Shown: positions 8,048 through 15,914 of the stretch, in pieces
Layout of the letters: each line of letters starts with the position of its first letter
Numbering within the stretch: position 1 is the first letter of the stretch
NCBI RefSeq assembly: GCF_900187445.1
Contig: NZ_FYEB01000013.1
Span: forward strand, 104,432 to 168,431
DNA length: 64,000 nucleotides
Source of the DNA: Pseudomonas sp. Irchel s3b2
GTDB lineage: Bacteria; Pseudomonadota; Gammaproteobacteria; Pseudomonadales; Pseudomonadaceae
Direction: 5' to 3'
Made by a program: the position numbers and the translations under genes
The notes under the pieces: model-generated
Seen by the model: the letters and a program-made list of their open reading frames with translations, nothing else
Databases searched by the model: none
Told to the model about the DNA's origin: nothing

Positions 8048-9199
8048 ATGTTGCGTAAAATCCTCCTGGCCACTTTCTATGCCAGCGCATTATTTACCGT
8101 CACGGCGCCCGTTTTCGCTGCGCCGACACAGGATTTGAAAAGCGAGCAGGGCACCCTTGAGCTCACGCCAATCGTTAAAGGTCTGGAGCATCCCTGGGCG
8201 CTGGCGTTTCTGCCCGATCGCGAAGGGATGCTGGTGACCGAACGGCCCGGCAATCTACGGGTGATCAGCGCCGACGGTAAATTCTCGGGCCCCCTCAGTG
8301 GCGTGCCTCAGGTCTGGGCCAAGGGCCAGGGCGGGTTGCTTGATGTGGTGTTGTCGCCCGACTTCAAGCAAGACCGCATGGTCTATCTGTCTTACGCCGA
8401 AGGGGGCGGTGAGGGTGGCAGGGCCGGCACGGCGGTCGGCCGCGGACGGTTGTCGGAAGACCTGACGGCCATCAAGGATTTCAGGGTGATCTTCCGTCAG
8501 GAGCCCAAGCTCTCGGTGGGCAATCACTTCGGCTCGCGACTGGTGTTCGACCGCGACGGTTATCTGTTCATTACCTTGGGCGAGAATAACGACCGGCCCA
8601 CGGCGCAGGACCTCGACAAACTGCAAGGCAAGATCGTGCGGCTCTATCCGGACGGCAAGGTGCCGAAGGACAATCCCTTTGTCGGGCAAAAAGGCGTTCG
8701 CCCGGAAATCTGGTCCTACGGCCATCGCAACCCGCAAGGCGCGGCGCTCAATCCCTGGAGCGGCACTCTCTGGGAAAACGAGCACGGCCCCCGGGGTGGC
8801 GACGAGATCAATATCATCGAACGCGGCAAAAATTACGGCTGGCCGCTGGCAACTCACGGCATCAACTACTCCGGCCTGCCAGTCCCGGAAGCCAAGGGCG
8901 AAACCGCCGAAGGCACCGTGGGCCCGCACCATGTCTGGGAAAAATCCCCGGGCCTCAGCGGTATGGCCTTCTATGACGGCGATCGCTTCAAGGCCTGGCA
9001 GCACAACGTATTTATCGGCGCTCTGGTGAGTCAGGAACTGATCCGTTTGCAGTTCGAAGGCGACAAAGTCGTTCACGAAGAGCGGTTGTTGGGTGAGTTC
9101 AACAAACGGATTCGCGATGTACGGCAGGGGCCGGATGGGTATTTATATGTACTGACCGATGAAGATGACGGGGGGCTGTACAAGGTTGGCCTGAAGTAA
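8048..9199 (+). CDS. PQQ-dependent aldose sugar dehydrogenase (YliI/Asd type)
   Basis: This 383-aa periplasmic beta-propeller of the soluble glucose/sorbosone dehydrogenase family has an N-terminal signal peptide ending in FAAP. Recognisable stretches are LEHPWALAFLP, QGGLLDVVLSPDF, NHFGSRLVFDRDGYLF, the HRNPQGAALNP motif and WENEHGPRGGDEIN, which in the family carry PQQ and calcium ligands. Members oxidise aldoses with PQQ and pass electrons to the respiratory chain. An SD-like AAAGGAATCGTG precedes the ATG. PQQ biosynthesis genes are not in the window. Confidence 0.9.
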   Translation: MLRKILLATFYASALFTVTAPVFAAPTQDLKSEQGTLELTPIVKGLEHPWALAFLPDREGMLVTERPGNLRVISADGKFSGPLSGVPQVWAKGQGGLLDVVLSPDFKQDRMVYLSYAEGGGEGGRAGTAVGRGRLSEDLTAIKDFRVIFRQEPKLSVGNHFGSRLVFDRDGYLFITLGENNDRPTAQDLDKLQGKIVRLYPDGKVPKDNPFVGQKGVRPEIWSYGHRNPQGAALNPWSGTLWENEHGPRGGDEINIIERGKNYGWPLATHGINYSGLPVPEAKGETAEGTVGPHHVWEKSPGLSGMAFYDGDRFKAWQHNVFIGALVSQELIRLQFEGDKVVHEERLLGEFNKRIRDVRQGPDGYLYVLTDEDDGGLYKVGLK

Positions 9200-9208
9200 C
9201 GCACAAGT

Positions 9209-9244
9209 CCTGTGGCGAGAGGGAGCAAGCTCTCTCGCCACAGG
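9209..9244. terminator. Strong hairpin between convergent genes
   Basis: CCTGTGGCGAGAG pairs with CTCTCGCCACAGG around a short loop, between the aldose dehydrogenase and the GNAT/C39 gene. The sequence is also a known style of Pseudomonas repeat (TGTGGCGAGxGAGCxxGCTC). It probably terminates both genes. Confidence 0.7.
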
Positions 9245-9245
9245 T

Positions 9246-10343
9246 TTATTCACGCCGATAGAGAATCACAGCTGCCCGCAGCTTCCCCCGTCCGAAACTG
9301 CACATTTTGTCGAATTCCCCATGGCTGACCGGCAAGTGCTGGCAGTCCATCGGCTGACGATGCTGGCTGTGGTCCACATCCGGATCGTGCAGGTAGACGA
9401 ACTCTTCATCGCAATCGGTGACGATCACCCAGTGCGGCGCCTTGGAGCGGGTCAGGCGATAGCTGCTGATCAGCACCAGCGGCTGCCCGCTATCGTGCAG
9501 TAATCGTGGCAGATCCAGCGGCCCGCCGATCACTCGTTCGACGTCAGTGGCTTGCAACTGCGCCGTGAACTCCTCGTGTACCAGGCGCATTACGTCTTTT
9601 TTATGCGCATCGCGTACACCGTCGAGAAACAGCGGCCCGGCCATGCTCAGTTGCAGCCGCACCCGAAAGCCACGCCGCCACGCCGCCAGTGCCAGACCTT
9701 GAGGGCTGCAGCCTCCATGGCCAGACGTCATGAACACCGTGGTCGCCTCGCGCCAGATTTGCAGTTCTTCGCCGCGCTCCAGCGCGCGATCCTCTTGCAG
9801 CGCGCCCATGGCCATCAGCAGGCAGGCCGGGCCGCAGGTGAACTCGGTGGTCTGCGGGTAGTAAGGCACCTTGATGTTGCGTGAATCGCGATGCTGGAGG
9901 ATACGTTTTTCCAGCCGCAACGCGTCGGCATGGTCCTGATAATAGTCATGGATCAATGCGAAACGTCGGTAGCCGTTGCGTTCATACAGCGCAATCGCCG
10001 TCGGGTTGTCGATGCGCACTTCAAGTCGCAAGTAGGCGCAGTCATGCTCAAGGGCGCAGGCCTCGACACGTTCGAGCAATTGTTTGCCCAGTCCATTGCC
10101 GCGAGCATCATGGGCAATCGCAATCGAGTACAGGCGCGCCAGTGAAGTGCCCAGGTGAAACAGCACCACCGCATAGCCCACCAATTGCTCCCGCCATTGG
10201 GCCACCAGCAGTTGCCCGTGAGCCCGCGTGATCATCCATTGAAAGCTGCGACTGTTGAGCCGATCCGTGGTGAAGCATTGCTGTTCGAGTTTCAGCAGTG
10301 CCGGCAAATCTTCAATGACCGCCAGGCGAAAAACAGTATTCAT
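9246..10343 (-). CDS. GNAT acetyltransferase fused to a C39-like cysteine peptidase
   Basis: This 365-aa fusion has residues 1-150 as a RimI-like GNAT domain (acetyl-CoA loop in HDARGNGLGKQLLE, then YLRLEVRIDNPTAIALYERNGY). From about 170 to the end it is a C39/papain-like peptidase domain (VPYYPQTTEFTCGPACL with the catalytic Cys, and HWVIVTDCD...YLHDPD with the His/Asp side). I chose the ATG at 10343 because homologous GNAT domains start here; upstream in-frame codons lack domain sequence. It is divergent from the RimK-like ligase across 92 bases. GNAT, papain-like peptidase and RLAN-type ATP-grasp proteins are a reported genomic association with predicted peptide or amide modification; the substrate is unknown. 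Confidence 0.87.
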   Translation of the reverse strand: MNTVFRLAVIEDLPALLKLEQQCFTTDRLNSRSFQWMITRAHGQLLVAQWREQLVGYAVVLFHLGTSLARLYSIAIAHDARGNGLGKQLLERVEACALEHDCAYLRLEVRIDNPTAIALYERNGYRRFALIHDYYQDHADALRLEKRILQHRDSRNIKVPYYPQTTEFTCGPACLLMAMGALQEDRALERGEELQIWREATTVFMTSGHGGCSPQGLALAAWRRGFRVRLQLSMAGPLFLDGVRDAHKKDVMRLVHEEFTAQLQATDVERVIGGPLDLPRLLHDSGQPLVLISSYRLTRSKAPHWVIVTDCDEEFVYLHDPDVDHSQHRQPMDCQHLPVSHGEFDKMCSFGRGKLRAAVILYRRE

Positions 10344-10435
10344 ATGACCGCCGTAAAAGTTGCGTAACGAAACGGGACTTTCGAAAAAGTTCGTGCTTAA
10401 TAGGAAAGGTCTTGTTCTCCAACGGATCAATCACT

Positions 10436-12022
10436 ATGTCAGCGGTACAAGGTCATTGGCGCGAAGTATCCGAGCAAACTTTGCCGACAGCAATAACTTC
10501 TGCAAACTATTTAAATAGCTCGATCAGAACTTCCAGCCAGTTGATGATCATCGTCGAACGCAAAGAAGACTGGGCCTCCTACTTTCCCAGTGAAGACATC
10601 GTCACCGCCCAGGAATACCTCGAACAGACCCGCGACAACGAGCAGGGCAAACGGGTTCAGGTGATCAACCTGTGCCGCAGCTACAAGTACCTCGGGCACG
10701 GTTATTACTGCTCGCTGCTGGCTGAAGCGCGGGGGCACAAGGTTATTCCGTCGGTACGGACCATCAGCGAACTGACTCGAAAATCCCTGTATGGCCTGGC
10801 CCTGGATGATTTGGATAAAACCCTGGAAAAGGCCCTCAATAATCACCTTTACAGCGATACCGAAGGTTTTACCCTGACACTGTACTTCGGCAAAACCGCT
10901 ATCGAGCCATTGCAGGATCTGGCTCGACAGTTGTTCGAAGTTTTTCCTTGTCCGATATTGCTGGTTGAGTTTCGTCGAACTAACGGTTGGCACATCGAAG
11001 GTGTAAAGTTTGGCGCCTTGCATAAGTTGCGTGAAGATCAGGAAGATCAGTTCGCTAATGCGCTCGACAGTTTCAGTCGCAAGATCTGGCGCATACCGCG
11101 CTCCAGGCGATTGGCCCGTTATGACCTGGCCATTCTGCACGATCCGCAAGAAACATTGCCGCCTTCCAATCCCAAGGCTTTGGATAACTTCGTCAGGGTC
11201 GGCAAGACGTTAGGCATCGATGTCGAGCTGATCGAGCGCAAGGACTATGCCCGAATCGCCGAATACGACGGGCTCCTGATTCGCGAGACGACGAGCGTTG
11301 ACAACCACACCTACCGTTTCGCGAAAAAAGCCGAGAGCGAAGGTCTGGTGGTGATGGACGACCCGGCGTCGATCCTGCGCTGCACCAACAAGGTGTATCT
11401 GACCGACCTGCTCAAGAGCCATCAACTGGGCATGCCCGCCACCGAAATCCTCTACAAGGAGCGACCGGAAGATTTTGAGCGGGTGGGCGAGCGTTTGGGG
11501 TTTCCACTGGTGCTGAAGATCCCCGACGGTTGCTTCTCCAGGGGCGTCATCAAGGTCGAAAGCCAGCAAGCCTTGCTCGAGGCGACTGCCGAACTGTTTG
11601 AGCACTCGGTGTTGCTGCTGGCCCAGGAGTTTTTCTACACCGAGTACGACTGGCGCATTGGTGTGCTCAATCGCAAACCGATCTTTGCCTGCCAGTATTT
11701 CATGTCCAAGGGCCACTGGCAGATCTACAATCACAAGGCCAAAGGCCAGGACATCAACGGCGAATGCCGTACCCTGGCGGTTCACGAAGCACCGCGAGCG
11801 GTGGTTGAACTGGCGGTGAAAACCGCAAACCTCATCGGCGACGGCCTCTACGGCGTCGATCTCAAGCAGTCCGGCGACAAAGTGGTGGTGATCGAAGTCA
11901 ACGACAACCCGAACATGGACGCCGGCATCGAAGACGCCTACTTACAGGACGATTTGTATTCCTTGGTGTTGGAAGAGTTTGTCCGTCGGTTGGAGCTCAA
12001 GCGTCGCGGCCAGGCCTGGTGA
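10436..12022 (+). CDS. RimK-like ATP-grasp ligase with RLAN N-terminal domain
   Basis: About 528 aa. The N-terminal half holds the RLAN-type domain (SEDIVTAQEYLEQ, VINLCRSYKYLGHGYYCSLLAEARGH). The C-terminal half, from about residue 250, is an ATP-grasp fold with RimK features: TNKVYLTDLLKSHQLGMPAT, PLVLKIPDGCFSRGVIKV (ATP Lys and flexible loop) and the Mg-binding VVIEVNDNPNMDAGIED. Such enzymes join a carboxylate to an amine using ATP. The start is uncertain: 10436 is given, but an ATG at 10544 (MIIVERKEDW) fits the usual family N-terminus better and would make about 492 aa. It is followed by the CorA-like gene after seven bases. Confidence 0.88.
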   Translation: MSAVQGHWREVSEQTLPTAITSANYLNSSIRTSSQLMIIVERKEDWASYFPSEDIVTAQEYLEQTRDNEQGKRVQVINLCRSYKYLGHGYYCSLLAEARGHKVIPSVRTISELTRKSLYGLALDDLDKTLEKALNNHLYSDTEGFTLTLYFGKTAIEPLQDLARQLFEVFPCPILLVEFRRTNGWHIEGVKFGALHKLREDQEDQFANALDSFSRKIWRIPRSRRLARYDLAILHDPQETLPPSNPKALDNFVRVGKTLGIDVELIERKDYARIAEYDGLLIRETTSVDNHTYRFAKKAESEGLVVMDDPASILRCTNKVYLTDLLKSHQLGMPATEILYKERPEDFERVGERLGFPLVLKIPDGCFSRGVIKVESQQALLEATAELFEHSVLLLAQEFFYTEYDWRIGVLNRKPIFACQYFMSKGHWQIYNHKAKGQDINGECRTLAVHEAPRAVVELAVKTANLIGDGLYGVDLKQSGDKVVVIEVNDNPNMDAGIEDAYLQDDLYSLVLEEFVRRLELKRRGQAW

Positions 12023-12029
12023 GCGGCCG

Positions 12030-12953
12030 ATGATCAAGAGCTTTGAGCTGAGCCACGGAGCCCTGCACGCGGTCGAACGGCTAGACGCCGACGTGATGCT
12101 ATTCAGTAACCCCGATGCGGCCGAACGGGATCTGTTGCACAGCCATTTCAAACTCGATGAACATGCCCTGGCCTCGGCCCTGGACCCGGATGAGGTGTCG
12201 CGCATCGAGTTTCACCCCGACAACCTGTTCCTGATCTGGAAGCGTCCGGAAAACTACTCCGGTGGTGGCAGCCTGGCCTTCGAAGTGTCGTCCTGCGGCT
12301 TGCTGTTTTCCCCGGGGCGTCTGTTGGTGATTGCCACCGACGACTCGCCGCTCAGCGGCCTCGGCACGCGGCAGTCACTGAAGACGCCACTGGATGTGTT
12401 GCTCGACCTGTTGTTCAACAACATTCACCACTATCTGGGGCACCTCAAGGTGATCAAGATGGTTGCCCGGGAGTTGCAGCAGAAATTCAATGCCTCGATG
12501 CAGAACCAGCATCTGATCCAGATGTTCAACCTCAGCGAAAGCCTTATCTATTACATCAACGCCATTCACAGCAACGGCGCGGTCCTGACCCGGCTGCGTA
12601 ATCATGCGGCAAAGGAACACTTCAGCGTTGAAGCCATTGGTTTGATCGACGACCTGATCATCGAAAACAACCAGTGCTACAAGCAGGCGGAAATCTACTC
12701 CACAGTGTTCTCCGGGTTGATCGACGCCCGGGGCAATCTGATGAACAACAGCATGAACAACCTGCTGCGCAAACTGACGTTGATCAACGTAGTGTTTCTG
12801 CCGTTGAACCTGATTGCGAGCATTGGTGGTATGTCCGAGTTCAGCATGATGACCGCCGGCACGCCGTGGTGGCTTTCCTATCCGTTGTTTCTGACGGCGA
12901 TGATGCTCGGGGCGGCGGGGATGGTGATTGGCCTCAAGCGCCTGGCGAGGTGA
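12030..12953 (+). CDS. CorA-like divalent-cation channel family protein with GMS in place of GMN
   Basis: This 307-aa protein has a cytosolic N-terminal alpha/beta domain, a long helix region (LFNNIHHYLGHLKVIKMV... to LMNNSMNNLLRKL) and two C-terminal membrane helices, the CorA architecture. The loop after the first membrane helix, normally GMN, reads IGGMSEFS. GMN forms the selectivity filter in CorA, so selectivity or even transport activity is in doubt. I started it at the ATG at 12030, seven bases after the ligase stop, which suggests co-transcription or translational coupling; an upstream overlapping ATG at 11979 would extend into the ligase gene. Confidence 0.82.
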   Translation: MIKSFELSHGALHAVERLDADVMLFSNPDAAERDLLHSHFKLDEHALASALDPDEVSRIEFHPDNLFLIWKRPENYSGGGSLAFEVSSCGLLFSPGRLLVIATDDSPLSGLGTRQSLKTPLDVLLDLLFNNIHHYLGHLKVIKMVARELQQKFNASMQNQHLIQMFNLSESLIYYINAIHSNGAVLTRLRNHAAKEHFSVEAIGLIDDLIIENNQCYKQAEIYSTVFSGLIDARGNLMNNSMNNLLRKLTLINVVFLPLNLIASIGGMSEFSMMTAGTPWWLSYPLFLTAMMLGAAGMVIGLKRLAR

Positions 12954-13012
12954 TTTCGGCGGATGTCAGATCGCCTTCGCGATAGCCATCTCAAAATCAG
13001 ACCAAATCTGGA

Positions 13013-13348
13013 TCATGCTTGTTGAGTGGCATCGATGGAGTTCTTGCGGCGTTGAAGACCCCGCACCACCAGATACAACAACGGCCCGACAGACACAAAA
13101 ATCGCCGTCACCAACAGATAAGGAATCACCGACCATCCCGACTGCCCACGCTTGCGCGCATCCTGGTACATCCAGATACCGGCAAGCGTCGCCAACAGGT
13201 ACAAATCGATCACCACCTGCGCGGTATCGGGCCGCGACATCAGGCTGATGCCGAAATCGAGCAACGACTGCTCGGCCTGCAGCATCACCGAAACGGTGTA
13301 GCCAGCGAAGGCGATCAGGGCGGTGAGGGGCAGGGCGACAAACTTCAT
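13013..13348 (-). CDS. DUF2834 family small membrane protein
   Basis: This 111-aa protein has three hydrophobic helices (FVALPLTALIAFAGYTV; VVIDLYLLATLAGIWMY; IPYLLVTAIFVSVGPLLYLVV) with the DARKRG turn before the last helix, as in DUF2834. The start at 13348 has SD-like AAGGAAACC upstream. Function unknown. It is divergent from the leader/ilvA-like unit. Confidence 0.75.
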   Translation of the reverse strand: MKFVALPLTALIAFAGYTVSVMLQAEQSLLDFGISLMSRPDTAQVVIDLYLLATLAGIWMYQDARKRGQSGWSVIPYLLVTAIFVSVGPLLYLVVRGLQRRKNSIDATQQA

Positions 13349-13411
13349 GGTTTCCTTCCTTGGGACAATGAGCAGAATCGCCAGCCTACAGCGGCCCTTG
13401 AAAATTGGCCA

Positions 13412-13440
13412 TTGACTTGCCATCAACGTCCGGCTAATTT
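13412..13440 (+). promoter_or_regulatory. Sigma70-like promoter of the leader/ilvA-like unit
   Basis: TTGACT (13412-13417), a 17-base spacer and TAATTT (13435-13440) form a good -35/-10 pair. Transcription would start six to eight bases further, at about 13446-13448, on or next to the ATG of the leader peptide. Confidence 0.6.
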
Positions 13441-13446
13441 CCAGCC

Positions 13447-13512
13447 ATGACTTCCACCGTACTGCGCTGCCAGCCGAGCATTATTACCGCCATTCCTTAT
13501 TTGGCGGGCTAG
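13447..13512 (+). CDS. Putative leader peptide (21 aa) of an attenuator
   Basis: A 21-codon reading frame starts at or within a base or two of the predicted transcription start, so it could be read as a leaderless message; no SD is present. Codons 12-16 are Ile-Ile-Thr-Ala-Ile, near the end, and Thr also occurs at codons 2 and 4. These are the substrate and end product of the pathway served by the downstream threonine-deaminase-like enzyme. The last codons (TTG GCG GGC TAG) contain GGCGGG, which can pair with the 5' arm of the following terminator. No homology was checked. Confidence 0.5.
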   Translation: MTSTVLRCQPSIITAIPYLAG

Positions 13513-13530
13513 CTCACGACTGCAGCACCC

Positions 13531-13554
13531 AACCCGCCCTAGAGGCGGGTTTTT
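13531..13554 (+). terminator. Intrinsic terminator/attenuator upstream of the ilvA-like gene
   Basis: AACCCGCC pairs with GGCGGGTT around the loop CTAGA, followed by five T. It points along the plus strand although no plus-strand gene other than the leader lies upstream, so it should act as an attenuator for the downstream enzyme. The upstream GGCGGG at 13503-13508 can compete for CCCGCC (13533-13538), giving an antiterminator. Confidence 0.7.
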
Positions 13555-13595
13555 ACTTTCTGTCTCTGGGCTCCGATCAAAGTCAGGAGACGACC

Positions 13596-14609
13596 ATGAG
13601 CAGCACCCCTACCCAGCAGAGCTTGCTTGAGCACTACGTAAAAAAAATCCTCGCCGCGCCGGTGTACGAACTCGCCGTGCGTACGCCATTGCAAGCGGCA
13701 CCGGCCTTGTCCGAGGCATTAGGTAATCAGATCCTGCTCAAGCGCGAGGACTTGCAACCGACGTTTTCCTTCAAGATCCGCGGCGCCTACAACAAACTGG
13801 TGAACCTGAGCGATGAACAGAAGGCCCGTGGTGTGATCACGGCCTCGGCGGGCAATCATGCCCAAGGCGTAGCGTTGGCGGCGCGCGAGTTGGGGATTGC
13901 CGCAACCATTGTCATGCCTTGCACGACACCGGAATTGAAGGTGCTGGGTGTCCGCAGCCGGGGAGCCGACGCGGTGCTGCACGGCGAGAGTTTTCCATTT
14001 GCCCTGGAGTACGCGCTGAGCCTGGCACGGCAAACCGGTCGCACCTTTGTCTCTCCCTTCGACGACCCGGATGTGATCGCGGGGCAGGGCACCGTCGGCA
14101 TGGAAATCCTGCGCCAGCACCAAGGGCCGCTGGACGCGATCTTTGTTCCGGTAGGCGGTGGTGGCTTGATCGCCGGTATTGCCGCGTACGTCAAATACCT
14201 GCGCCCTGAAGTCCGCATCATCGGCGTCGAGTCGGAACATTCCGCTTGTTTACAGGCTGCATTACAGGCCGGTGAACGGGTTGTGCTGCCAACCGTCGGC
14301 ACTTTCGCCGATGGCGTGGCCGTCGCCCAGATCGGCGCCCATGGTTTCGAGGTCTGCCGGTTTTGTGTCGATGAAGTGCTGACCGTCAGCAACGACGAAC
14401 TCTGCGCCGCGATCAAGAACATCTACGACGATACCCGCTCGATCACCGAACCTTCCGGTGCGCTGGCCGTGGCCGGGATCAAGCAGTACGTGGCACGAAC
14501 CGGCGCCCGGGGTCAGACCCTGGTGGCCATTGATTCCGGCGCGAATATCAATTTCGACAGTTTGCGGCATGTGGCCGAGCGCGCCGCGTTGAGCAGCGTG
14601 TCGGCGTGA
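13596..14609 (+). CDS. ilvA: Threonine ammonia-lyase-like PLP enzyme lacking the ACT regulatory domain
   Basis: This 337-aa fold-type II PLP enzyme deaminates threonine to 2-oxobutanoate in the isoleucine pathway. The PLP lysine is in FSFKIRGAYNK, SAGNHAQG binds the substrate carboxylate, and VGGGGLIAG binds the PLP phosphate. Similarity runs to the end of the catalytic domain (NFDSLRHVAERA), where full-length biosynthetic IlvA (about 500 aa) continues into two ACT-like domains that sense isoleucine and valine; here the protein stops about 10 residues later. It should therefore lack classical feedback inhibition. The ATG has AGGAGACGACC upstream. A leader/attenuator precedes it. Another beta-hydroxy-amino-acid dehydratase activity is possible. 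Confidence 0.85.
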   Translation: MSSTPTQQSLLEHYVKKILAAPVYELAVRTPLQAAPALSEALGNQILLKREDLQPTFSFKIRGAYNKLVNLSDEQKARGVITASAGNHAQGVALAARELGIAATIVMPCTTPELKVLGVRSRGADAVLHGESFPFALEYALSLARQTGRTFVSPFDDPDVIAGQGTVGMEILRQHQGPLDAIFVPVGGGGLIAGIAAYVKYLRPEVRIIGVESEHSACLQAALQAGERVVLPTVGTFADGVAVAQIGAHGFEVCRFCVDEVLTVSNDELCAAIKNIYDDTRSITEPSGALAVAGIKQYVARTGARGQTLVAIDSGANINFDSLRHVAERAALSSVSA

Positions 14610-14621
14610 GGGCTGGACCGA

Positions 14622-15104
14622 TTATTCCTGAACCGCTTTCTCGACATGCTCCGACGCCGACCAGATCCGGTAGCGCACTTCGACATCTTTGGGTACGTAG
14701 AGCACGATTGGCAACTTGCTGTTGTAACGCAGCCTGAAGCCGTCACCCACCACAGGTACGAAGTCCTTTTTGCTCTTGCTGTCGGGGCACGCCATCCGCG
14801 TACTCATCGGGCCGATGACGTTTTCCAGCCGGTAATACGGGTAACCCCACCCCTCAAGATTCTTTTCCTCAAGCATGCCACCCAGGCGCTGACGGTTGCA
14901 GTCGACGGTCAGGGTTTTGCCGGCCAGAATTTCGACTTCATAACCATCTTCCTGTTGTTGCGGGGCGAGGTGAATGACCTGGCGGGTAAAACCGCTCTCG
15001 GGCTTTGGATATGGCGCGACGTTTTCGAGGGTTGCGGCGTGGGCGACGGACGACAGAGCGGCAACTATCAGCCCGACGGTCGTATTAAGCGGTAAAGCAC
15101 CCAT
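14622..15104 (-). CDS. eco: Ecotin, periplasmic serine protease inhibitor
   Basis: The 160-aa precursor has a signal peptide cleaved near VAHA-ATLEN. Ecotin hallmarks are APYPKPESGFTRQVIHL, the VDCNRQRLGG segment, LEGWGYPYY, the reactive loop PMSTRMACP and LRYNSKLPIV. Ecotin dimers inhibit chymotrypsin-fold proteases such as elastase in the periplasm. By alignment with the E. coli loop STMMACP, the P1 residue (Met84 in E. coli) is Arg103 of the precursor here. A strong SD (AAGGAGG) precedes the ATG at 15104; longer forms further upstream are not supported. Convergent with the ilvA-like gene, 12 bases apart. Confidence 0.93.
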   Translation of the reverse strand: MGALPLNTTVGLIVAALSSVAHAATLENVAPYPKPESGFTRQVIHLAPQQQEDGYEVEILAGKTLTVDCNRQRLGGMLEEKNLEGWGYPYYRLENVIGPMSTRMACPDSKSKKDFVPVVGDGFRLRYNSKLPIVLYVPKDVEVRYRIWSASEHVEKAVQE

Positions 15105-15180
15105 GATGCCTCCTTGCGTGTGTGTGGGGTCAGCAGATACTGAATGGATGGGCCGCATTCTCACTGCCGTCCTCACCCAA

Positions 15181-15247
15181 TGCAAACCCGCCATCGGCGG
15201 TGTTTGCAAAATGCAGGTCTTGAAACAGTCCTTTCTTGCATTTTGCA
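15181..15247. promoter_or_regulatory. Cluster of TGCA-based inverted repeats upstream of ecotin
   Basis: TGCAAAATGCA (15205-15215) and its exact inverse TGCATTTTGCA (15237-15247) lie 32 bases centre to centre, about three helical turns. A third near-palindrome with TGCAAAC/GTTTGCA arms spans 15181-15208. The set lies 77-143 bases upstream of the ecotin start in the 390-base gap between ecotin and the divergent DUF1652 gene, and looks like an operator for a dimeric regulator. Confidence 0.4.
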
Positions 15248-15494
15248 TGACTCGATGTGTTGCCATTCACCCTAAACCCCTGATTTGCCGACGAGGCGCA
15301 GAGCGAAATTCCGGGCATGTTTTATGCTGTAGCTGTCTTGAGCTGGCCACGATTCCTACTGAGTCAGCGCTGAAACAGGAAAGCGGTTGGATATTGGAAC
15401 AATCAGGCCCCCCACGGAAGAGAAGCAACGGGCGATTTGAGTTCCGACCGACATTGATTTTTGATTGGCAATTTCACAAACCGAGAGGGTGGCC

Positions 15495-15764
15495 ATGTTT
15501 CTTTCTGCCTTGGAACTACGCAATATCATTGAGAGCAGTTTTCTCCCGAAACGCTGTCAATGCACGCTGTCACCGGACCTGTCGATGACGGTCAAGGTGT
15601 ACTCGGATCGCGAAACGGATCATCTCGATTTGTTCGTCACCGGCATAGACGCTCAGCGCCTCAATGGATGTAGAGAGATAAAAGATCTGATCGTCGAGTT
15701 GCGTTCGGACCTTGAACATCACGTTATCGAGCATCCATACAGCCCAAGGTCAAAGGCCCATTAA
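15495..15764 (+). CDS. DUF1652 family protein
   Basis: This 89-aa cytosolic protein has the family start (MFLSALELRNIIESSFLPKRCQCTLSPD), then a beta-rich middle (MTVKVYSDRETDHLDLFVTGID) and a helical C-terminus. DUF1652 is common in Pseudomonas and of unknown function. The ATG at 15495 is preceded by GAGAGGGTGGCC. Confidence 0.85.
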   Translation: MFLSALELRNIIESSFLPKRCQCTLSPDLSMTVKVYSDRETDHLDLFVTGIDAQRLNGCREIKDLIVELRSDLEHHVIEHPYSPRSKAH

Positions 15765-15913
15765 CCGGCCGTTTCACCCAGTTCGACCGACACGCGCCGG
15801 GTCTGGATAAACCCCAGACCCAGTGCCAATTCCACCAGGATCGCCAGCAAAATACCCGGCCCGGCATGGCCGTTGAGCCATTCGCCGAAGCTCAGTGCTG
15901 CCAAACCAAAACT
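15761..15913 (-). pseudogene. Possible C-terminal remnant of a membrane protein
   Basis: An open minus-strand frame of about 50 codons without a start reads like the end of an integral membrane protein: a hydrophobic helix around GILLAILVELALGLGF followed by a polar tail (IQTRRVSVEL) and a stop that overlaps the DUF1652 stop. It runs into the 3' end of the DUF2790 gene in another frame. Parent family not identified; it could be a chance frame. Confidence 0.3.
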
Positions 15914-15914
15914 G

